NCBI GenBank assembly: GCA_949126835.1 | Contig: OX421494.1 | Span: 54,750,358-54,814,357, forward strand | DNA: 64,000 nt | Source of the DNA: Anisus vortex | Lineage: Eukaryota; Mollusca; Gastropoda; Planorbidae | Direction: 5' to 3' | Shown: positions 22,072 to 33,345 of the stretch, piece by piece | Numbering within the stretch: the stretch's first letter is position 1 | Layout of the letters: each line of letters opens with the position of its first letter | Notes under the pieces: model-generated | Told to the model about the DNA's origin: nothing | Seen by the model: only the letters and a program-made list of their open reading frames with translations | Databases searched by the model: none | Program-made: the position numbers and the translations under genes

Positions 22072-23352
22072 TGTCACAATTCTGGATTTAATAGTGACTA
22101 TTAGCACTTAGATAGATAGCAGTGTATAACTAGAACCTTAGATTAGCTTAAGTTAGCTAGAATAGAGAGAAGGTTAGTCTGACGTCACTATCTTCTCCCT
22201 CCCTTGCGCAATTACATCTCCCCATCACTCTTTCTCACCTGTTTCTCTACCCTTCACTATACTCTCGTACTACGCCCAAATTCAGAGTCTACTGACTAAT
22301 ACGATTCAACTTGGTACTACATCTTGGTTGAATGGGTACGAATGTGTTAGTTAGAATGTATATATTTTATCCTATGCTATATTAATGTATTCATATCATG
22401 TCTTAATGTATTTATATCTTGTGCTATTTTAACGCATGTGAGCGAGTCATTATTCGATCCCTCACTCGCCCCTCCTCTTCGCGTCCCCGCCACCCCCACC
22501 CTCTTTTATATCCCTTCAGCTTAGCGGCATGTTATGCAATTGCTTTGAGACGGTCGTTCCCTGAACGCTGACCAGAGAACCCAATTCGCACACATATACC
22601 AAATTCTCGTCCGAACCCCCCCCCCCCCAGCCACTTGAGTTAACTACTTAAAATTCTACCAAAGGGAGATAAATTCCCCCACTCAGCATGACGTCTGTTC
22701 AATTGTCTTTCATCTAGACCTCTCTCTCTCCCCCCCCCCCCTTTCCGCCCTCGCAACCCCGACCCCCAATCCATTTTTGGCTCCAATAAGCTTTTCTTAT
22801 GCAAATGTATATTCAATCTAGCCAATGAGAATAGGATGTAATTAAATGTAAGCCAACCAAATTAACTTTGGGTCAGGTGACTAGTGTCCACGAAAAAGCC
22901 GCCCAACTAAACTAAAGCAGATCTCTCCCAGCTCCCGAGCTAGATACATCGTTTTGGTCTAGCTCCCAAATTGTTACTCGGACTTGCAGATACTTAGCCA
23001 GTAATCGTAATTCCCTCATTATAGTTACGTAGCCTAACCTTGGATTCCGTAACAACACAGTATATTGAGTGTTAGACGTTCCTGTGCATATATCTCAAGC
23101 ATTGTATCTCCCCTGCATGTTAGTATGTGTATCTCATCATTGGATATTGAATTTGAATCATAAATAAACACCTGAAACGTAACCAGAGACTTGCTTGCCT
23201 AACTTAGAACTGTCTGTCTGTGTGTGTTTAATAACATCTAAGCGAGCCAGTAGAGAACAAATAAATATTCCAGGTCAACTACAGCATCGGCACCTCATAT
23301 CTCTAAGACAACCAGCCATTATTACCCCCCTCTCAATTGCCACATCGTGACA
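22072..23352 (+). repeat. 3' LTR (1281 bp)
   Basis: Near-identical to the 5' LTR. The extra length comes from C-run expansion (22618-22628 and 22731-22741) and a short insertion near 22086. The AATAAA signal is at 23163-23168. Confidence 0.95.
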
Positions 23353-23357
23353 ATAGT

Positions 23358-23691
23358 TATAAAACTTTGTTTGTGTAGAAGTTTAAACACTTCTATGGCA
23401 TTCAATTCTGTTTTGTAACAATTGAAATCGTAACAATTTTACCTTTTGTTTTAATTTATCTAAGGCTCTTAGTAATATTCTACGATCATGGCCGTAAGCC
23501 AAATAATAATTATAGTCCTTATAATAATATGACTTATAGGTTTTACAGACGTTGCGAGATACAATATTATTACGTCCACTAGGCCTAAAACTCCTGCAGG
23601 GCAGCAGAGATTGGTTGGCGGCAGAGCTAGAACCCTGGCTGTTTCGTTGACAGTCTGGTGTAATCAAACCTATTGAGTCTAGAGTCTAGAG
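23358..23691. other. Intronic sequence of small gene 1
   Basis: No exon could be supported. The reverse frame at 23383-23667 shows nothing recognisable. Confidence 0.4.
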
Positions 23692-23888
23692 CAGCGATGG
23701 CGAACCTATGGCACGCGTGCCACAGCTGGCACGCAGAGCCATTTCTGTGGGCACTCGAGCATTTACCAAAAATGGAACAGCTAAGTTATGGTATTTGGTT
23801 TTAATTGCTGTGTTGGCACGTTGAAAGAAATAAGTTGGTCTTGTGTTCTACTTTGGGCACGAGGTTTCAAAAAGGTTCGCCATCACTG
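23692..23888. mobile_element. hAT-type MITE (197 bp), perfect 8-bp TSD
   Basis: Ends are CAGCGATGGCGAACC and the complementary GGTTCGCCATCACTG. The flanks GTCTAGAG at 23684-23691 and 23889-23896 are identical. Inside are GGCACGCGTGCC and GGGCACGAGG words. No ORF. Confidence 0.92.
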
Positions 23889-23896
23889 GTCTAGAG

Positions 23897-24629
23897 TCTA
23901 GAGCATGGTCCCCTGTCAAAGAATGAAATATTTATAAACATTTTAAACTACAGTAGTCTATATTTTATAACAGTGTCGTAAGGGTTCTTTCTTTTAAATT
24001 ACATACAAATATAAAGTTTCAATTGAAGTTTCAACATTGACGATGCGAAGGAAAACAAATCATTAAGGGTTAAACGAAGGTTTCAATTTTCATTTTTTTT
24101 TTAAAAGAACAATAGTAGGCATTAGGCTTACTAAGCTTAAATGAAAAGTCAAATATGTAATTTTAAACTTGATACTTAAGATATATCTGCATAAAGTAGA
24201 ATTGTAAACAACAACATTATTAAGACATTGATAATTACATAAAATTATTGACATTGATTAAAAGCTTATCATTGAGCTAAAAAGTCTATAGTCCTATAGT
24301 ATTTTGGCATTAACTATATCATGTAGACTATCGACATAACATCTGCCTATAATTAGCTCTATAAATTATTCCTATTTTGTAATGTCATTATGGTAACAGG
24401 TCTTTATACTTTATATTGCCTAGTAATATATTAAAAATATTATTATATATAAATAATATTTAACTATTATTGCCGTGTTTGAGCTGCGCATGTCAGGGCA
24501 ACACCTTGTTGCTAGGGAAACCGGGGTCAGGGTAAAAAGGTGTATAGGTTTCGGTGCAGAAAGTACGATAATGGATTTTCCCGAAATTGTTAGAAGTACC
24601 TTTCAGACCAAACTGATCATAGGGATGGT
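23897..24629. other. Intronic AT-rich stretch of small gene 1
   Basis: No coding or repeat signal recognised. Confidence 0.4.
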
Positions 24630-24835
24630 GAAGTGACCAGGGGAAGCAGCGTTCACCGGTTTCTGCGGGCCACGGCATATGATGGGATGTGTGGCCAGCA
24701 CAATGCCCAGCCGCCTTTACTTTACCCCAACTAATGTCAGGTACCCATATCAGAGCTGGGTATACTCAGGGACATCCTCAAGTCCCCAGAAAAAATCCTA
24801 GCCTGCACCAGGATTCGAACGCGCCGTAGCTCGAC
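24630..24835 (-). mobile_element. tRNA-derived SINE, type 1 (reverse)
   Basis: Reversed body (AGCCGCCTTTACTTTACCCC, TACCCATATCAGAGCTGGGT) and reversed B box (AGGATTCGAACG). Confidence 0.85.
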
Positions 24836-24932
24836 GATCGTGTTCCATACGGCTAATTAAATGTGTGTGTGTTATTGTGCGTGTGTGTGTAGTTTTCTTT
24901 ATGTTGTATTTTTGTGTGTGTGTTAATTACAG

Positions 24933-25075
24933 ATTTTTGGCAAGAACATGGTGCAAGTGCAAGCGTTGTTCTAGGAATAATGGCGGTGGCGGGCCTTGTG
25001 TTCACCATCATGAAGTGCGGGGGTTATGGTGGCGCTCATAAGGAGCAGCGAGACACATCTAGAAGGCTTTGCTAA
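24933..25075 (+). CDS. Exon 2 of small membrane-protein gene 1 (TM helix and tail)
   Basis: After a T/G-rich tract and TTAATTACAG the frame runs in phase 1 to a TAA. With the last base of the 16195 exon it starts Asp-FWQEHGASAS. A single hydrophobic helix (VVLGIMAVAGLVFTIM) follows, then KCGGYGG and a polar tail ending RRLC. The segment 30129-30271 has exactly the same length (46 whole codons) and aligns along its whole length (FWQ[ED]HG, G-x6-G in the helix, IMKCG, EQRDT), which is the main evidence that this is coding. The Cys just after the helix and the C-terminal Cys are possible lipidation sites. Predicted topology is type I, with almost no ectodomain. Function unknown. Confidence 0.65.
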
Positions 25076-25305
25076 CTTCACTGGCTTTTTCTGGTGGCTT
25101 TTTCTGATGGCATATTTCTTTTTGTGGATTTTTGTTTTTTGTTTTTTTAATTGATTAATGTTTTTGCATTTTTTATATTTTTTTTTAAGTATATGATTTT
25201 AGTATGTTTGTGTGTGTGTGTGTGTTTTTTACTTTTAGCTTATTGTCAGCTTTTTAATTGAATATCTCTGTGTATATCTTTGTAGCATGAAATTGCTTTT
25301 TAGAT

Positions 25306-25515
25306 CAGGGGTCGGCAACCTTTTGATAATAGTGTGCCAATGTAGGATTTCTAATTCATTCAGCGTGCCAATAGCCTAAAAGTCACCCAGCTCTACCACT
25401 CAATTTATTGTAAAAGAGACTTGAATTGCCTTTATTTAGGCGTCTTCCGCGTGCCATTCGAAATCGCTTGGCGTGCCAAGTCTTGGACACGCGTATCAAA
25501 GGTTGCCGATGCCGG
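25306..25515. mobile_element. hAT-type MITE (210 bp)
   Basis: Starts CAGGGGTCGGCAACC and ends GGTTGCCGATGCCGG. Flanks are TTTTAGAT and ATTTAGAT (7 of 8). It contains the GCGTGCCAAG words shared with 1330-1480 and 38979. Confidence 0.8.
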
Positions 25516-25523
25516 ATTTAGAT

Positions 25524-26370
25524 GAATATTTTTCTTTAAAGTATTTATAGGGAAATAAGATATACATTTTGTGAGCATATGTGTATTTTAGGGAATATCT
25601 TTTGGTGACTCAGAGCATTTCTTTTAAGAGATTTCTTCTCCAAATGTAATATCTACTCTTATAAATTTTAGCTATATACAAGACTAAAATCTATAACTTA
25701 ATGGATCACAATAAGAAAAACAGAACAGAGCCTATAACTTACCTTTGTTAACAATAAGAGGATTAAAGTCATGTTGAAAATGTTTGCTTACTTTCTCGGA
25801 ATTAGCTATATAAAATAAATACATTTTCTTTTCATCCTACGTATATTTTACTGTTTTCTTTTAAATACTAATAATATCAATTTACCGTAATCGTTTAGCA
25901 CTGCCAACAGACATGTTTTATTCCCAAAGCATAATTAGAAACAATCAACAAAAAACATAGAATGAACTAATAAGCTATTAAGCAACAGTTCCGTTGTATT
26001 TAAGAAATGTTTTACGGCCATCTACATTGATTTAAACTTTAGTCAAACATAGACCAGATTTTTTACATTAAAACAGGCTGACAATAATTGTATTTAACCG
26101 TTATTTTTTCTTTTTGCTTCTTTCAAAAACTAAAGTTTTAAATCATAAAATTGTAATCAAAATTATCTTTATTTTATTGATACAATTTGAACACACACAA
26201 AACTGACTGAAAATATAACAATATTACAATTCACAACGAATGTATGTAAAAAAATAAAAAGAGACAGCACAGTCCAAAGCTGACGTCACAGTCTAGTAAT
26301 AAACATAAAAATTTATTTCTTTTTAATTTAGTCTTTTAGTTTTTCTTTCTTTTTAATTTTTTTTTGCTTT
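25524..26370. other. Unannotated AT-rich stretch
   Basis: No exon 1 for the next family member (30129) could be found here. Confidence 0.4.
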
Positions 26371-26960
26371 TATGGACAAGTCTTAATGAGGCGTGAACTT
26401 TTGAACCCGAATGTTCCTGAACTTCCTGTTCTATTTTTAAACTAATGACAAAAAAAGCATGCTTTTGCTGGTGTTTGACAATTGATTTCAACCTCGACGG
26501 CCAGTTCTAGTCTTTTAGAATTATACAAAGGATACAATATTAGTTATGAGGAATCCGTTTTTAACATCAAAAGTGAACAGGCGATCATTAATACTCAAGT
26601 GTTAGTCGCGTGACGTTAAATTTTTATTTGTTTACAAAATAAATGAGTCAAGAGTTGCATTTTCTTGGTTATTGAAAAACAAAATGCGTAAATTTATAAA
26701 AACGAATAACAAAAATTCTTTTGTTAAGCAATAAGTTTGATATTTTAAAAGGGTGATTATTCCCTTCTGACTTTCACAATACATTGTTTTGCTTTGTAAA
26801 CATCTATTGGAAATGAAATAAATTTTAATCCCCAACAAATTTGAGTACAACCAGTAATGTAGCACACAGACATTGTGTCGAAGAAAATGATCGAATAAGA
26901 ACGGAAATGTTTTTGCACGTGACCTTTTATGCATGCATACACGTTAAGACTTGTCCATAG
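26371..26960. repeat. Inverted pair of repeat family T
   Basis: TATGGACAAGTCTTAA occurs at 26373 and its complement TTAAGACTTGTCCATA at 26943. Homology to 7005-7225 extends inward from both, more extensively in the reversed copy. This may be one element with inverted ends or two copies facing each other. Confidence 0.45.
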
Positions 26961-27197
26961 GCTAATAATTAAACTTAGAATGCTTCATGTGTAATAATAA
27001 CTCGATAAAGACCTAATAAATCCACGCTATACCTTAAACAAATATAAATAGCGTTATGTATTTCTTGTACGATTGTAAGATTATAATGTTGTTGTTTTTT
27101 TTTCTGTTCTAATCTTATCAGGTTTGATTTAGTTCCGTGATATAATAATCATTCTCGTAAAGGCCGAAACGTGTCTTGACTTTCATATTAATAATAA

Positions 27198-27636
27198 CAT
27201 AGACTATAATACAAATGGGCCGCTTGCTTTAGTTTTTTTTCTGCTCTTATCTTCTTGTTTTGTAATTCCCGATTCTAAATAAAGTAGTTGCTATACAAGT
27301 TCCGTTTTATTAAATCGCATTTTTTCGATTTTAAATGAATACTTGTAGGCCTATTATTCCTATTATCATTGACTATAATAAGGTGGACTGCTTGCTCTAT
27401 TTTTAGAGCTTATGTTCTTTTTCCGTGCGCATACAACACTGATCTATAAATGTGTCCGCTGTATACAACTTTCGATTTTAATTTTTCATTGAGAAAATCA
27501 TAGCGATTAAATAATACGGAACTTGTATAGCAATAGCAACTACTTTATTTAGAATCGGGAATTCCGAACATCAGTGTTTCTAGTCATCATATAGCAGAAA
27601 TACTCAAGCAAGCGGTCCATGTGTATTATAGTCTTT
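27198..27636. mobile_element. MITE family P, composite/nested copy (439 bp)
   Basis: The left terminus CATAGACTATAAT is at 27198 and a second left-type terminus (GACTATAATAAGG) is inside at about 27369. The right terminus TATTATAGTCTTT is at 27624-27636. The same composite, with 94% or so of its length, recurs at 56870-57297. Flanks do not show a clear 7-bp duplication. Confidence 0.7.
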
Positions 27637-27704
27637 AAATCTACACATGATTTTATTATATGCCTTTTGCCTTTTCTTATTAAAATTTGCAATATTCTAG
27701 GATA

Positions 27705-27872
27705 GTATCCGGGCATGGAATGGGTTTCCTGAACAAAACCAGGAAAAACCAGTAACTTTAACATCATTGAAAACACTAATCAAAATACAAGACTAGACTC
27801 CAACCACGGATAAGCGTAGGACGCAATAATGTTAAGTATAGAAGTAGCGTCTGTAATATATAGGCTAAGATA
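27705..27872 (+). pseudogene. LINE family J 3' fragment
   Basis: CGGGCATGGAATGGGTTTCC through AATACAAGACTAGACTCC and GTAGCGTCTGTAATATATAG. Confidence 0.75.
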
Positions 27873-28002
27873 TAGATTTATAGTTATTTACAGACCACAA
27901 TCTTATGATCCTGTCCTACCATTTCCTATTGTCACTTCATTGTAAAGAGGAAATAGCTTAGTGATTCTTATTTATCTTCTTATGATATTTAACTAGTTAA
28001 AC

Positions 28003-28293
28003 CAAAGACTATAGTAAGATGGACCGCTTGCTCTATTTTAGATCTTATATATGTTCTTTTTCTGTGTGCATCCAATAACGCTGTCTTAAATTACTTCTAC
28101 GCTCCTACGTTTGCCTAAATTTTTCCGCTGTATACAACTTTCGATTTTTATTTTTCATTGAGAAAATCATTGCGATTAAATAAAACGGATTGTGTACAGT
28201 GCAAAAGGGAATCGTGAATTCCGAAATGAAATCATTCAAGTCATCAAATAGCAGAAATATTAAAGCAAGCGGTCCATCTTAATATAGTCTTTG
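28003..28293. mobile_element. MITE family P (291 bp)
   Basis: Ends are CAAAGACTATAG and ATATAGTCTTTG. Flanks GTTAAAC and GATAAAC differ at one of seven positions. Confidence 0.85.
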
Positions 28294-28498
28294 GATAAAC
28301 AAAATAAGTCACTCCAAACTATTGTTAACATGCTTAATAGAAAGACGCAAATATTCTAAGAACTGTGATGCCAATCTTATGACTGTGTGTCAATTTTCAA
28401 GAAGGTTATGAAATGTTCAAGCTTTACAAGTGTATTACTTTTTTGCCACCGCACAAAGTCTCATTTTTACTCCCTTTCTATTAACTCGTACTGTCTGC

Positions 28499-28740
28499 TT
28501 GCTTGCTTGTCTGTCCTGTTGCTTGCAAAACTTTGCATCGATGTTTCGACCACTTCCCGTCGTCCAATCGAGCTGAAACTTGGGCAGCAGACTTGTCCTG
28601 ACTAACAATACATTCTATCTTGCTTGCTTGTCTGTCCTGTTGCTTGCAAAACTTTGCATCGATGTTTCGACCACTTCCCGTCGTTTAATCGAGCTGAAAC
28701 TTGGGCAGCAGACTTGCCGCGACTAACAATACATTCTATC
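28499..28740. repeat. Direct duplication of a 121-bp unit
   Basis: The block from CTGTCCTGTTGCTTGCAAAA to ACTAACAATACATTCTATC occurs twice, 121 bases apart, with three or so differences. The moderate GC and the word GCATCGATGTTTCGACC suggest part of an interspersed repeat, but I cannot name it. Confidence 0.85.
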
Positions 28741-28749
28741 AAATTTTCA

Positions 28750-30120
28750 GCATCATAGCCTTTAGAATAGTTACGAATATCTTCGACCAATTTGCGAATC
28801 GGAGAAAATATTTTACGTAAAACATGGCTGCCTCTACCGGAAGAGATGGAAGTAAATAAACTTTTCGGATATGTTCGTTTTTACGAAAACAATATGATGA
28901 AACCGACACAATGTAGCCGAAACAAAGCGAGCTATCTTTTTATGGTTTTTGCGGGGCAAAGCTAGAGAAAAAAAAGGATGCGCAAAATTTTAGTGTTGTA
29001 ATTCATAAGGTATGATATCACTTATATTAATTTTAATCTATCAAAATATAAATTAAAGATAAACTTAGTTTACAAAGAAAGGGAGTATAATAAAAACTTT
29101 GTTTTTATGGGTTAGTTTTTAAAACATATCACTTAAAGGGACCAATTTTTTGTGAAAGCCTGCGCTCTATATCAAATTGAAGTCTTTTAATGTTCTACAG
29201 ACATACTAAATAGGTACTTTTTCAAAATTTTACTTTTCAAGTTGAAGTAAAGTAATATAGTAAAAAAAAAAGTTCTTTTTTAAATCAAATATAAATTTTA
29301 GCACAACAATTTACGAATCTTTCTATAAGTAAAAAAAAATCATTAATCTCAAGTTTATTTCAAGTATTCAGTACGATAGGACTGAAAAACGTGAAAACGT
29401 TTAAAAAGAAACGGAAGCCATTTTGGAGTACCTAAAATAGGTATGAAAGATTTTCCCGATATTTTCAAGTAAAATTTGTGGTTGGGGAAAACATACTATA
29501 AAGTAGGCTTAAAATAGCTTTTAAAGAAAACAGGATTGTATTCATGTTTATATTATGTGATCTTGTCAACCTATTATAAGCCCCTTTGATCTAAATCTCG
29601 GAGGGAAGGGCGGGCGGGGGGTGTTTAGATGCGACAGCTGATAAATGTGCTTGGAGAATATCCAAACTTCTAGCGTGTCTGCTCCACTGATCTATAAAAA
29701 GAATGGATAGCACCTCTATATTAAATGTGTAGGCGCAAATTGAAGCCAAAATGAATAGTGGGAAAGGGGAATTCACTTATCTACATAAGAGAGTTACAGG
29801 AATAAACCACCTATAATTAGAACAAATCCATACGAAAAAAAGGAAGTGAGTCACTTGAAATGTATTTACAGGTCAGTGTTTCACAGATAAGTGAAAGTCA
29901 AGTGAAAGCCTATTTATTTTGTCTTCAAGAATATTACTTCCGTGCTTAATCCATTCTTTTTATAGATCAGTGGTCTGCTCCTATGTCAAGGATGTAACTT
30001 GATTAGTTTCCAAACAAATTTAAATAACGCCATATTATTATTATGTCCTCGAATGTAAAAGGAAAAAATTGACTTCAGAAAAACATTGTTGCGTGTTTGT
30101 GTTAATGACAAAGAAACTTT
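28750..30120. other. Unannotated AT-rich stretch
   Basis: No supportable gene. The reverse frame at 29591-29776 has a hydrophobic start but no other support. Confidence 0.4.
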
Positions 30121-30128
30121 TTTGATAG

Positions 30129-30271
30129 GATTTTGGCAGGATCATGGCAGCGAAACTGCAGGCGTCATTATTGGAGTTGTTGGAGTTGCGGGCCTTGTCT
30201 TCGCCATAATGAAATGCGGCTACTGTGGGGCTGACGACGAACAACGTGACACTGCTGGGAGATGTTGCTGA
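30129..30271 (+). CDS. Exon 2 of small membrane-protein gene 3 (TM helix and Cys-rich tail)
   Basis: Follows TTTTTTGATAG and continues in phase 1 to a TGA. Translation is FWQDHGSETAGVIIGVVGVA, GLVFAIMKCG, then YCGADDEQRDTAGRCC. It matches 24933-25075 codon for codon in length. The helix carries a GVVGVAG glycine-zipper pattern, which could favour helix packing. Four Cys follow the helix. An AAATAAAA polyadenylation-type signal lies about 45 bases after the stop. No matching signal-peptide exon was found between 25075 and 30128, so its exon 1 is either missed, lost, or shared with 16195. Confidence 0.62.
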
Positions 30272-30432
30272 TGTTAACACCATGAACGTTATTGTTCGTT
30301 TTTTCTGGTTGTTAAAAATAAAAAAATGAATATTTCTCTCAACAAACTCTCTTTTTTGTGTGTGTGTAATCATGTAATCTATAGTTTAATAACTCTATGA
30401 AACTTTAAAAATAATTGCTGGGTATATAAGAT

Positions 30433-30844
30433 TTCAACTTAGAAATACAACACAATAACACTCTATTACAATGCTCAGTAAAACGTAAAGACCAAAAAAA
30501 ATCACGGTTCTTATCCCACTTGCAAAACAAATGCTTATACGTATTCTTTCTTCCTGGGTTGTTTCCAGGTACGGAATGGGTTGCCTGAACAAAACCAGTA
30601 AAACCAGAAATTTAACATCAACACTAATCAAAATGCAAGACTAGACTCAATCTAATATAATAATCTTCTGTATAGAATGAGCGTATGTAACAGATAAGAT
30701 AATATAATAGTCTTCTGTATAGAATGAGCTTATGTAACAGATAAGATAATATAATAATCTTCTGTATAGAATGAGCTTATGTAACAGATAAGATAATATA
30801 ATAATCTTCTGTATAGAATGAGCTTATGTAACAGATAAGATAAT
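30433..30844 (+). pseudogene. LINE family J 3' end with tandemly amplified tail
   Basis: ORF2 C-terminal remnant followed by the 3' UTR. The terminal 47-bp segment (CTTCTGTATAGAATGAGCTT and onward through AGATAAGATAAT) is present four times in a row at 30653-30844. Confidence 0.8.
30653..30844. repeat. 47-bp tandem repeat, 4 units, at a LINE 3' terminus
   Basis: Four nearly identical units. The first differs (GAGCGTATG), and the others read GAGCTTATG. Confidence 0.9.
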
Positions 30845-30969
30845 CAAAACCTTTCAACACGGATTCGAGACATGTGAATTTAAAACTGGCTATCCGAACG
30901 TTCCACATTGCCACACGAAGTAAATTCCACACCTTTGGACCGGATATTGAGAAGGCGCTAAAGCTAACT

Positions 30970-31018
30970 ATTCAGCTCTTCAATTAGAGCAAGCGGTCCA
31001 TCTCATTATAGTCTTTGG
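30970..31018. mobile_element. MITE family P right-end fragment
   Basis: CAAGCGGTCCATC followed by ATTATAGTCTTTG. The left end is missing. Confidence 0.6.
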
Positions 31019-31059
31019 CAGGGCCTGTTCTAGGCCACTGCAACCTAAACGGCCGCAGT

Positions 31060-32270
31060 GGGCCCCGTACTGTCATAGGTCCCGCGCTTATCCAATGGTG
31101 AAAGTATTTTGCGTACTTGGCTGATATATTCTGTATCAGCAGAAAAGCTCTATTGTTTCTACTGTCGCCTAAAACAAAAAAGGCTCCTTTGTAAATGAAG
31201 GATTTGACCAGTGGCAAACAGCCGCAAAACTGTACCACAAAGCTAGCAAAACATGAAAAATCGCATGGGCATTTAGACGCCATGACTATTTGCTGTGAAG
31301 CTGGAGCAAGACTGAGTAAAAAAAACTGGCATTGACAAGATTCACCAGGAGATGCTTTATGGAATCAAGTTTTTCAAAGACTAGTTGCGATTGTACAATT
31401 TCTAGCGGAGCGCAATTTATCTTTCAGAGGGTCCAGTGAAAGAGTTGGAGAAGTAATGGGAATTTCCTGGATCTAGTAGAATTACTTGCAAAGTTTGATC
31501 CAGTAATGGGGGAACATCTTCGATGTGTTACCAATGCAGAAATTCATGATCATTACTTGGGAAGAAGATTCAAAACGAGCTCATTACTGTAGTAGCTGAT
31601 GCTGCTGTGAATGCTATCCTTCGAGACATCAAGAACGCAAAGTATGTTTCAGTAATATTGGATTGTACTCCAGACATAAGTCAGAAAGAGCAGATGTCAT
31701 TAACTATCCGGTATGTATCAGATGAGGTTTTTTTGGAAGAGCCTGTGGTTGTACATTAACATTTTATCAAGTTTATTCCGTGGAAAGTACTACTGGACAG
31801 GACGTATGCGATGTACTAGTGAATGAAAGTTTGAATTAAATATTCAAAATATTCGTGGACAAGGTTATGATAATGGTGCCAACAAGAAAGGCGTCCATTC
31901 TGGAGTTCATAAACGGCTTTTAAATATTATCAGCAAAGCATTTTTTACTCCATGTGCGTGTCGTAATTACAATTTGGTTATAGCAGACATGGTCAAAACA
32001 TGCCCTGATGCGTTAACCTTTTTTGGAACTGTACAACGCGTGTACATCAACTTTTCAACATCTACAAAGAGATGGTCATTATTCAAAAAGCATGTTTCCT
32101 ATCTATCTGTAAAACCTCTGTGCGAAACAAGGTGGGGAATGCAGAATAGATAGTGTCAAAGCACTTCATTATAAATTGCTTGAAATTTGTGACGCACTCG
32201 ATGAATTAGCTGAAGAGGCTAGTTAATGCAATAATTAAAAGCGAAGCAGAAACACTTTATGAAACATTGA
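31060..32270 (+). pseudogene. ZMYM1/TTF-type hAT-like transposase relic
   Basis: With several frame changes and stops the + strand reads the family in order. First is the TTF-type zinc-finger region (GSFVNEGFDQWQTAAK near 31185). Next comes an N-terminal part (LAERNLSFRGSSERVGE near 31400). The catalytic-core segment follows (VILDCTPDISQKEQMSLTIR near 31655-31715), then GYDNGAN and CHNYNL-equivalent blocks near 31865-31985. Last is FFGTVQRVY and CETRWGMQ near 32020-32140. These are hallmarks of ZMYM1-like proteins derived from hAT transposases (DUF4371/hATC). The copy is clearly dead. Ends and TSD were not identified. Confidence 0.75.
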
Positions 32271-32279
32271 AGTAGTACA

Positions 32280-33160
32280 AATTCTTAGTGTCACTTGTGT
32301 TATGGTACGACGTGAGTAAATTTTGTGCAATGGATTCGTACCAAAAGTGTTATTGAAAAGGCCCCATCGTTTTTCTTTAAGGCCTTACTTTTCATACTGA
32401 ATAAGGCTCCACATTTGTTTTGTTTTTAGAAATACCAACTTTTAATTTAAACATCAAAACCAGCATTTTTTGTATTACCGGAAAGACTAGTATTCTTAGA
32501 AAAGTCCAATTACTTAGAAAAATACACCCCCACCCTCCCACCCACCCAACCCAAATACGGCATATCATTACACTTAGTCACATTAGTCACATACACAGAC
32601 ACATCAATGAATTACTTTTTGTTTACATGCAGAAATTTAAATATCATACCTCTCACTTTTGATGGCCAGTGACTCGGTCTAGCCCTACCCACCTTATGAC
32701 TTGCTATTAAATTGAAGGGTTAAAACATTTATTTGCCATAAACTACAACTGGCTCTCCGTGGAAAGATAAATCTAAAAAAAAAAGTAAAATTAGAATTCT
32801 TTATAATATTTTAATTAAAACAACTTTGAATGTATTTTCTTCTTCATGTTTGCTTTTATAACTGTATACAATCTATGTTTTAAATAAACAGTTGAAAAAC
32901 ATATAAATCGAATATAATAATAAATGTATAATAAATGTATATTTCATTTTTCTTTATAAAAGCACTTTTTTTAGAGGAATAGATTATATTCTGACGCAAC
33001 TTGAAGAAATTAGACAGAATCGACTTATTCTCTAAATAAAGGTAATTTAGATTTTTATTCAGTTAGTGAATTGCCGATCTATTTCATCATCTTTTGTTAT
33101 TTTGTATGTAAAAACTGTATTTTTTAATGTTTGTTTTATAAAACAAATTGATCTAACATT
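32280..33160. other. Unannotated AT-rich stretch
   Basis: Contains a CCCACCC run near 32530. No gene. Confidence 0.4.
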
Positions 33161-33169
33161 TGGTTGAGG

Positions 33170-33345
33170 CACGGTGGCCGATTGTTAGCGCGTTCGACTG
33201 GTGTTCCAAAGACACTGGGTTCGAATCTAGGATTTGTTCTCGGGCATGGAGGGTTGTTCCTGAGTCTACCCAGCTCTGATGGGTACCTGACTTTAGTCGG
33301 GGCTAAAGTGAAGGCAGCTGTGCGTTTTGATGGCCACACTACGAT
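33170..33345 (+). mobile_element. tRNA-derived SINE, type 1
   Basis: CACGGTGGCCGATTGTTAGC (A box) and GGTTCGAATC (B box), followed by ACCCAGCTCTGATGGGTACC. Confidence 0.9.

Larger units (their letters stand above)
17134..23352 (+). mobile_element. Complete Gmr1-like Ty3/gypsy LTR retrotransposon (6.2 kb)
   Basis: Two long terminal repeats (17134-18406 and 22072-23352) start TGTCACAATT and end ATCGTGACA, flanked by the 5-bp duplication ATAGT (17129-17133 and 23353-23357). A candidate primer-binding site starting TGGGACCTCG lies 3 bases inside the 5' LTR, and a purine-rich GGAGGGA tract abuts the 3' LTR. The single ORF (19376-22027) carries protease, integrase C-terminal, RT and RNase H remnants in that order. 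The LTRs differ by only about two substitutions and a few short indels, largely in C-runs, so the insertion is recent. It sits on the + strand within the inferred intron of small gene 1. Confidence 0.93.

Noticed and set aside
31060..32270. ZMYM-like host gene
   Set aside because: Recognisable blocks are spread over three frames with several stops, so it is a relic. Host ZMYM genes would be intact and usually have introns.
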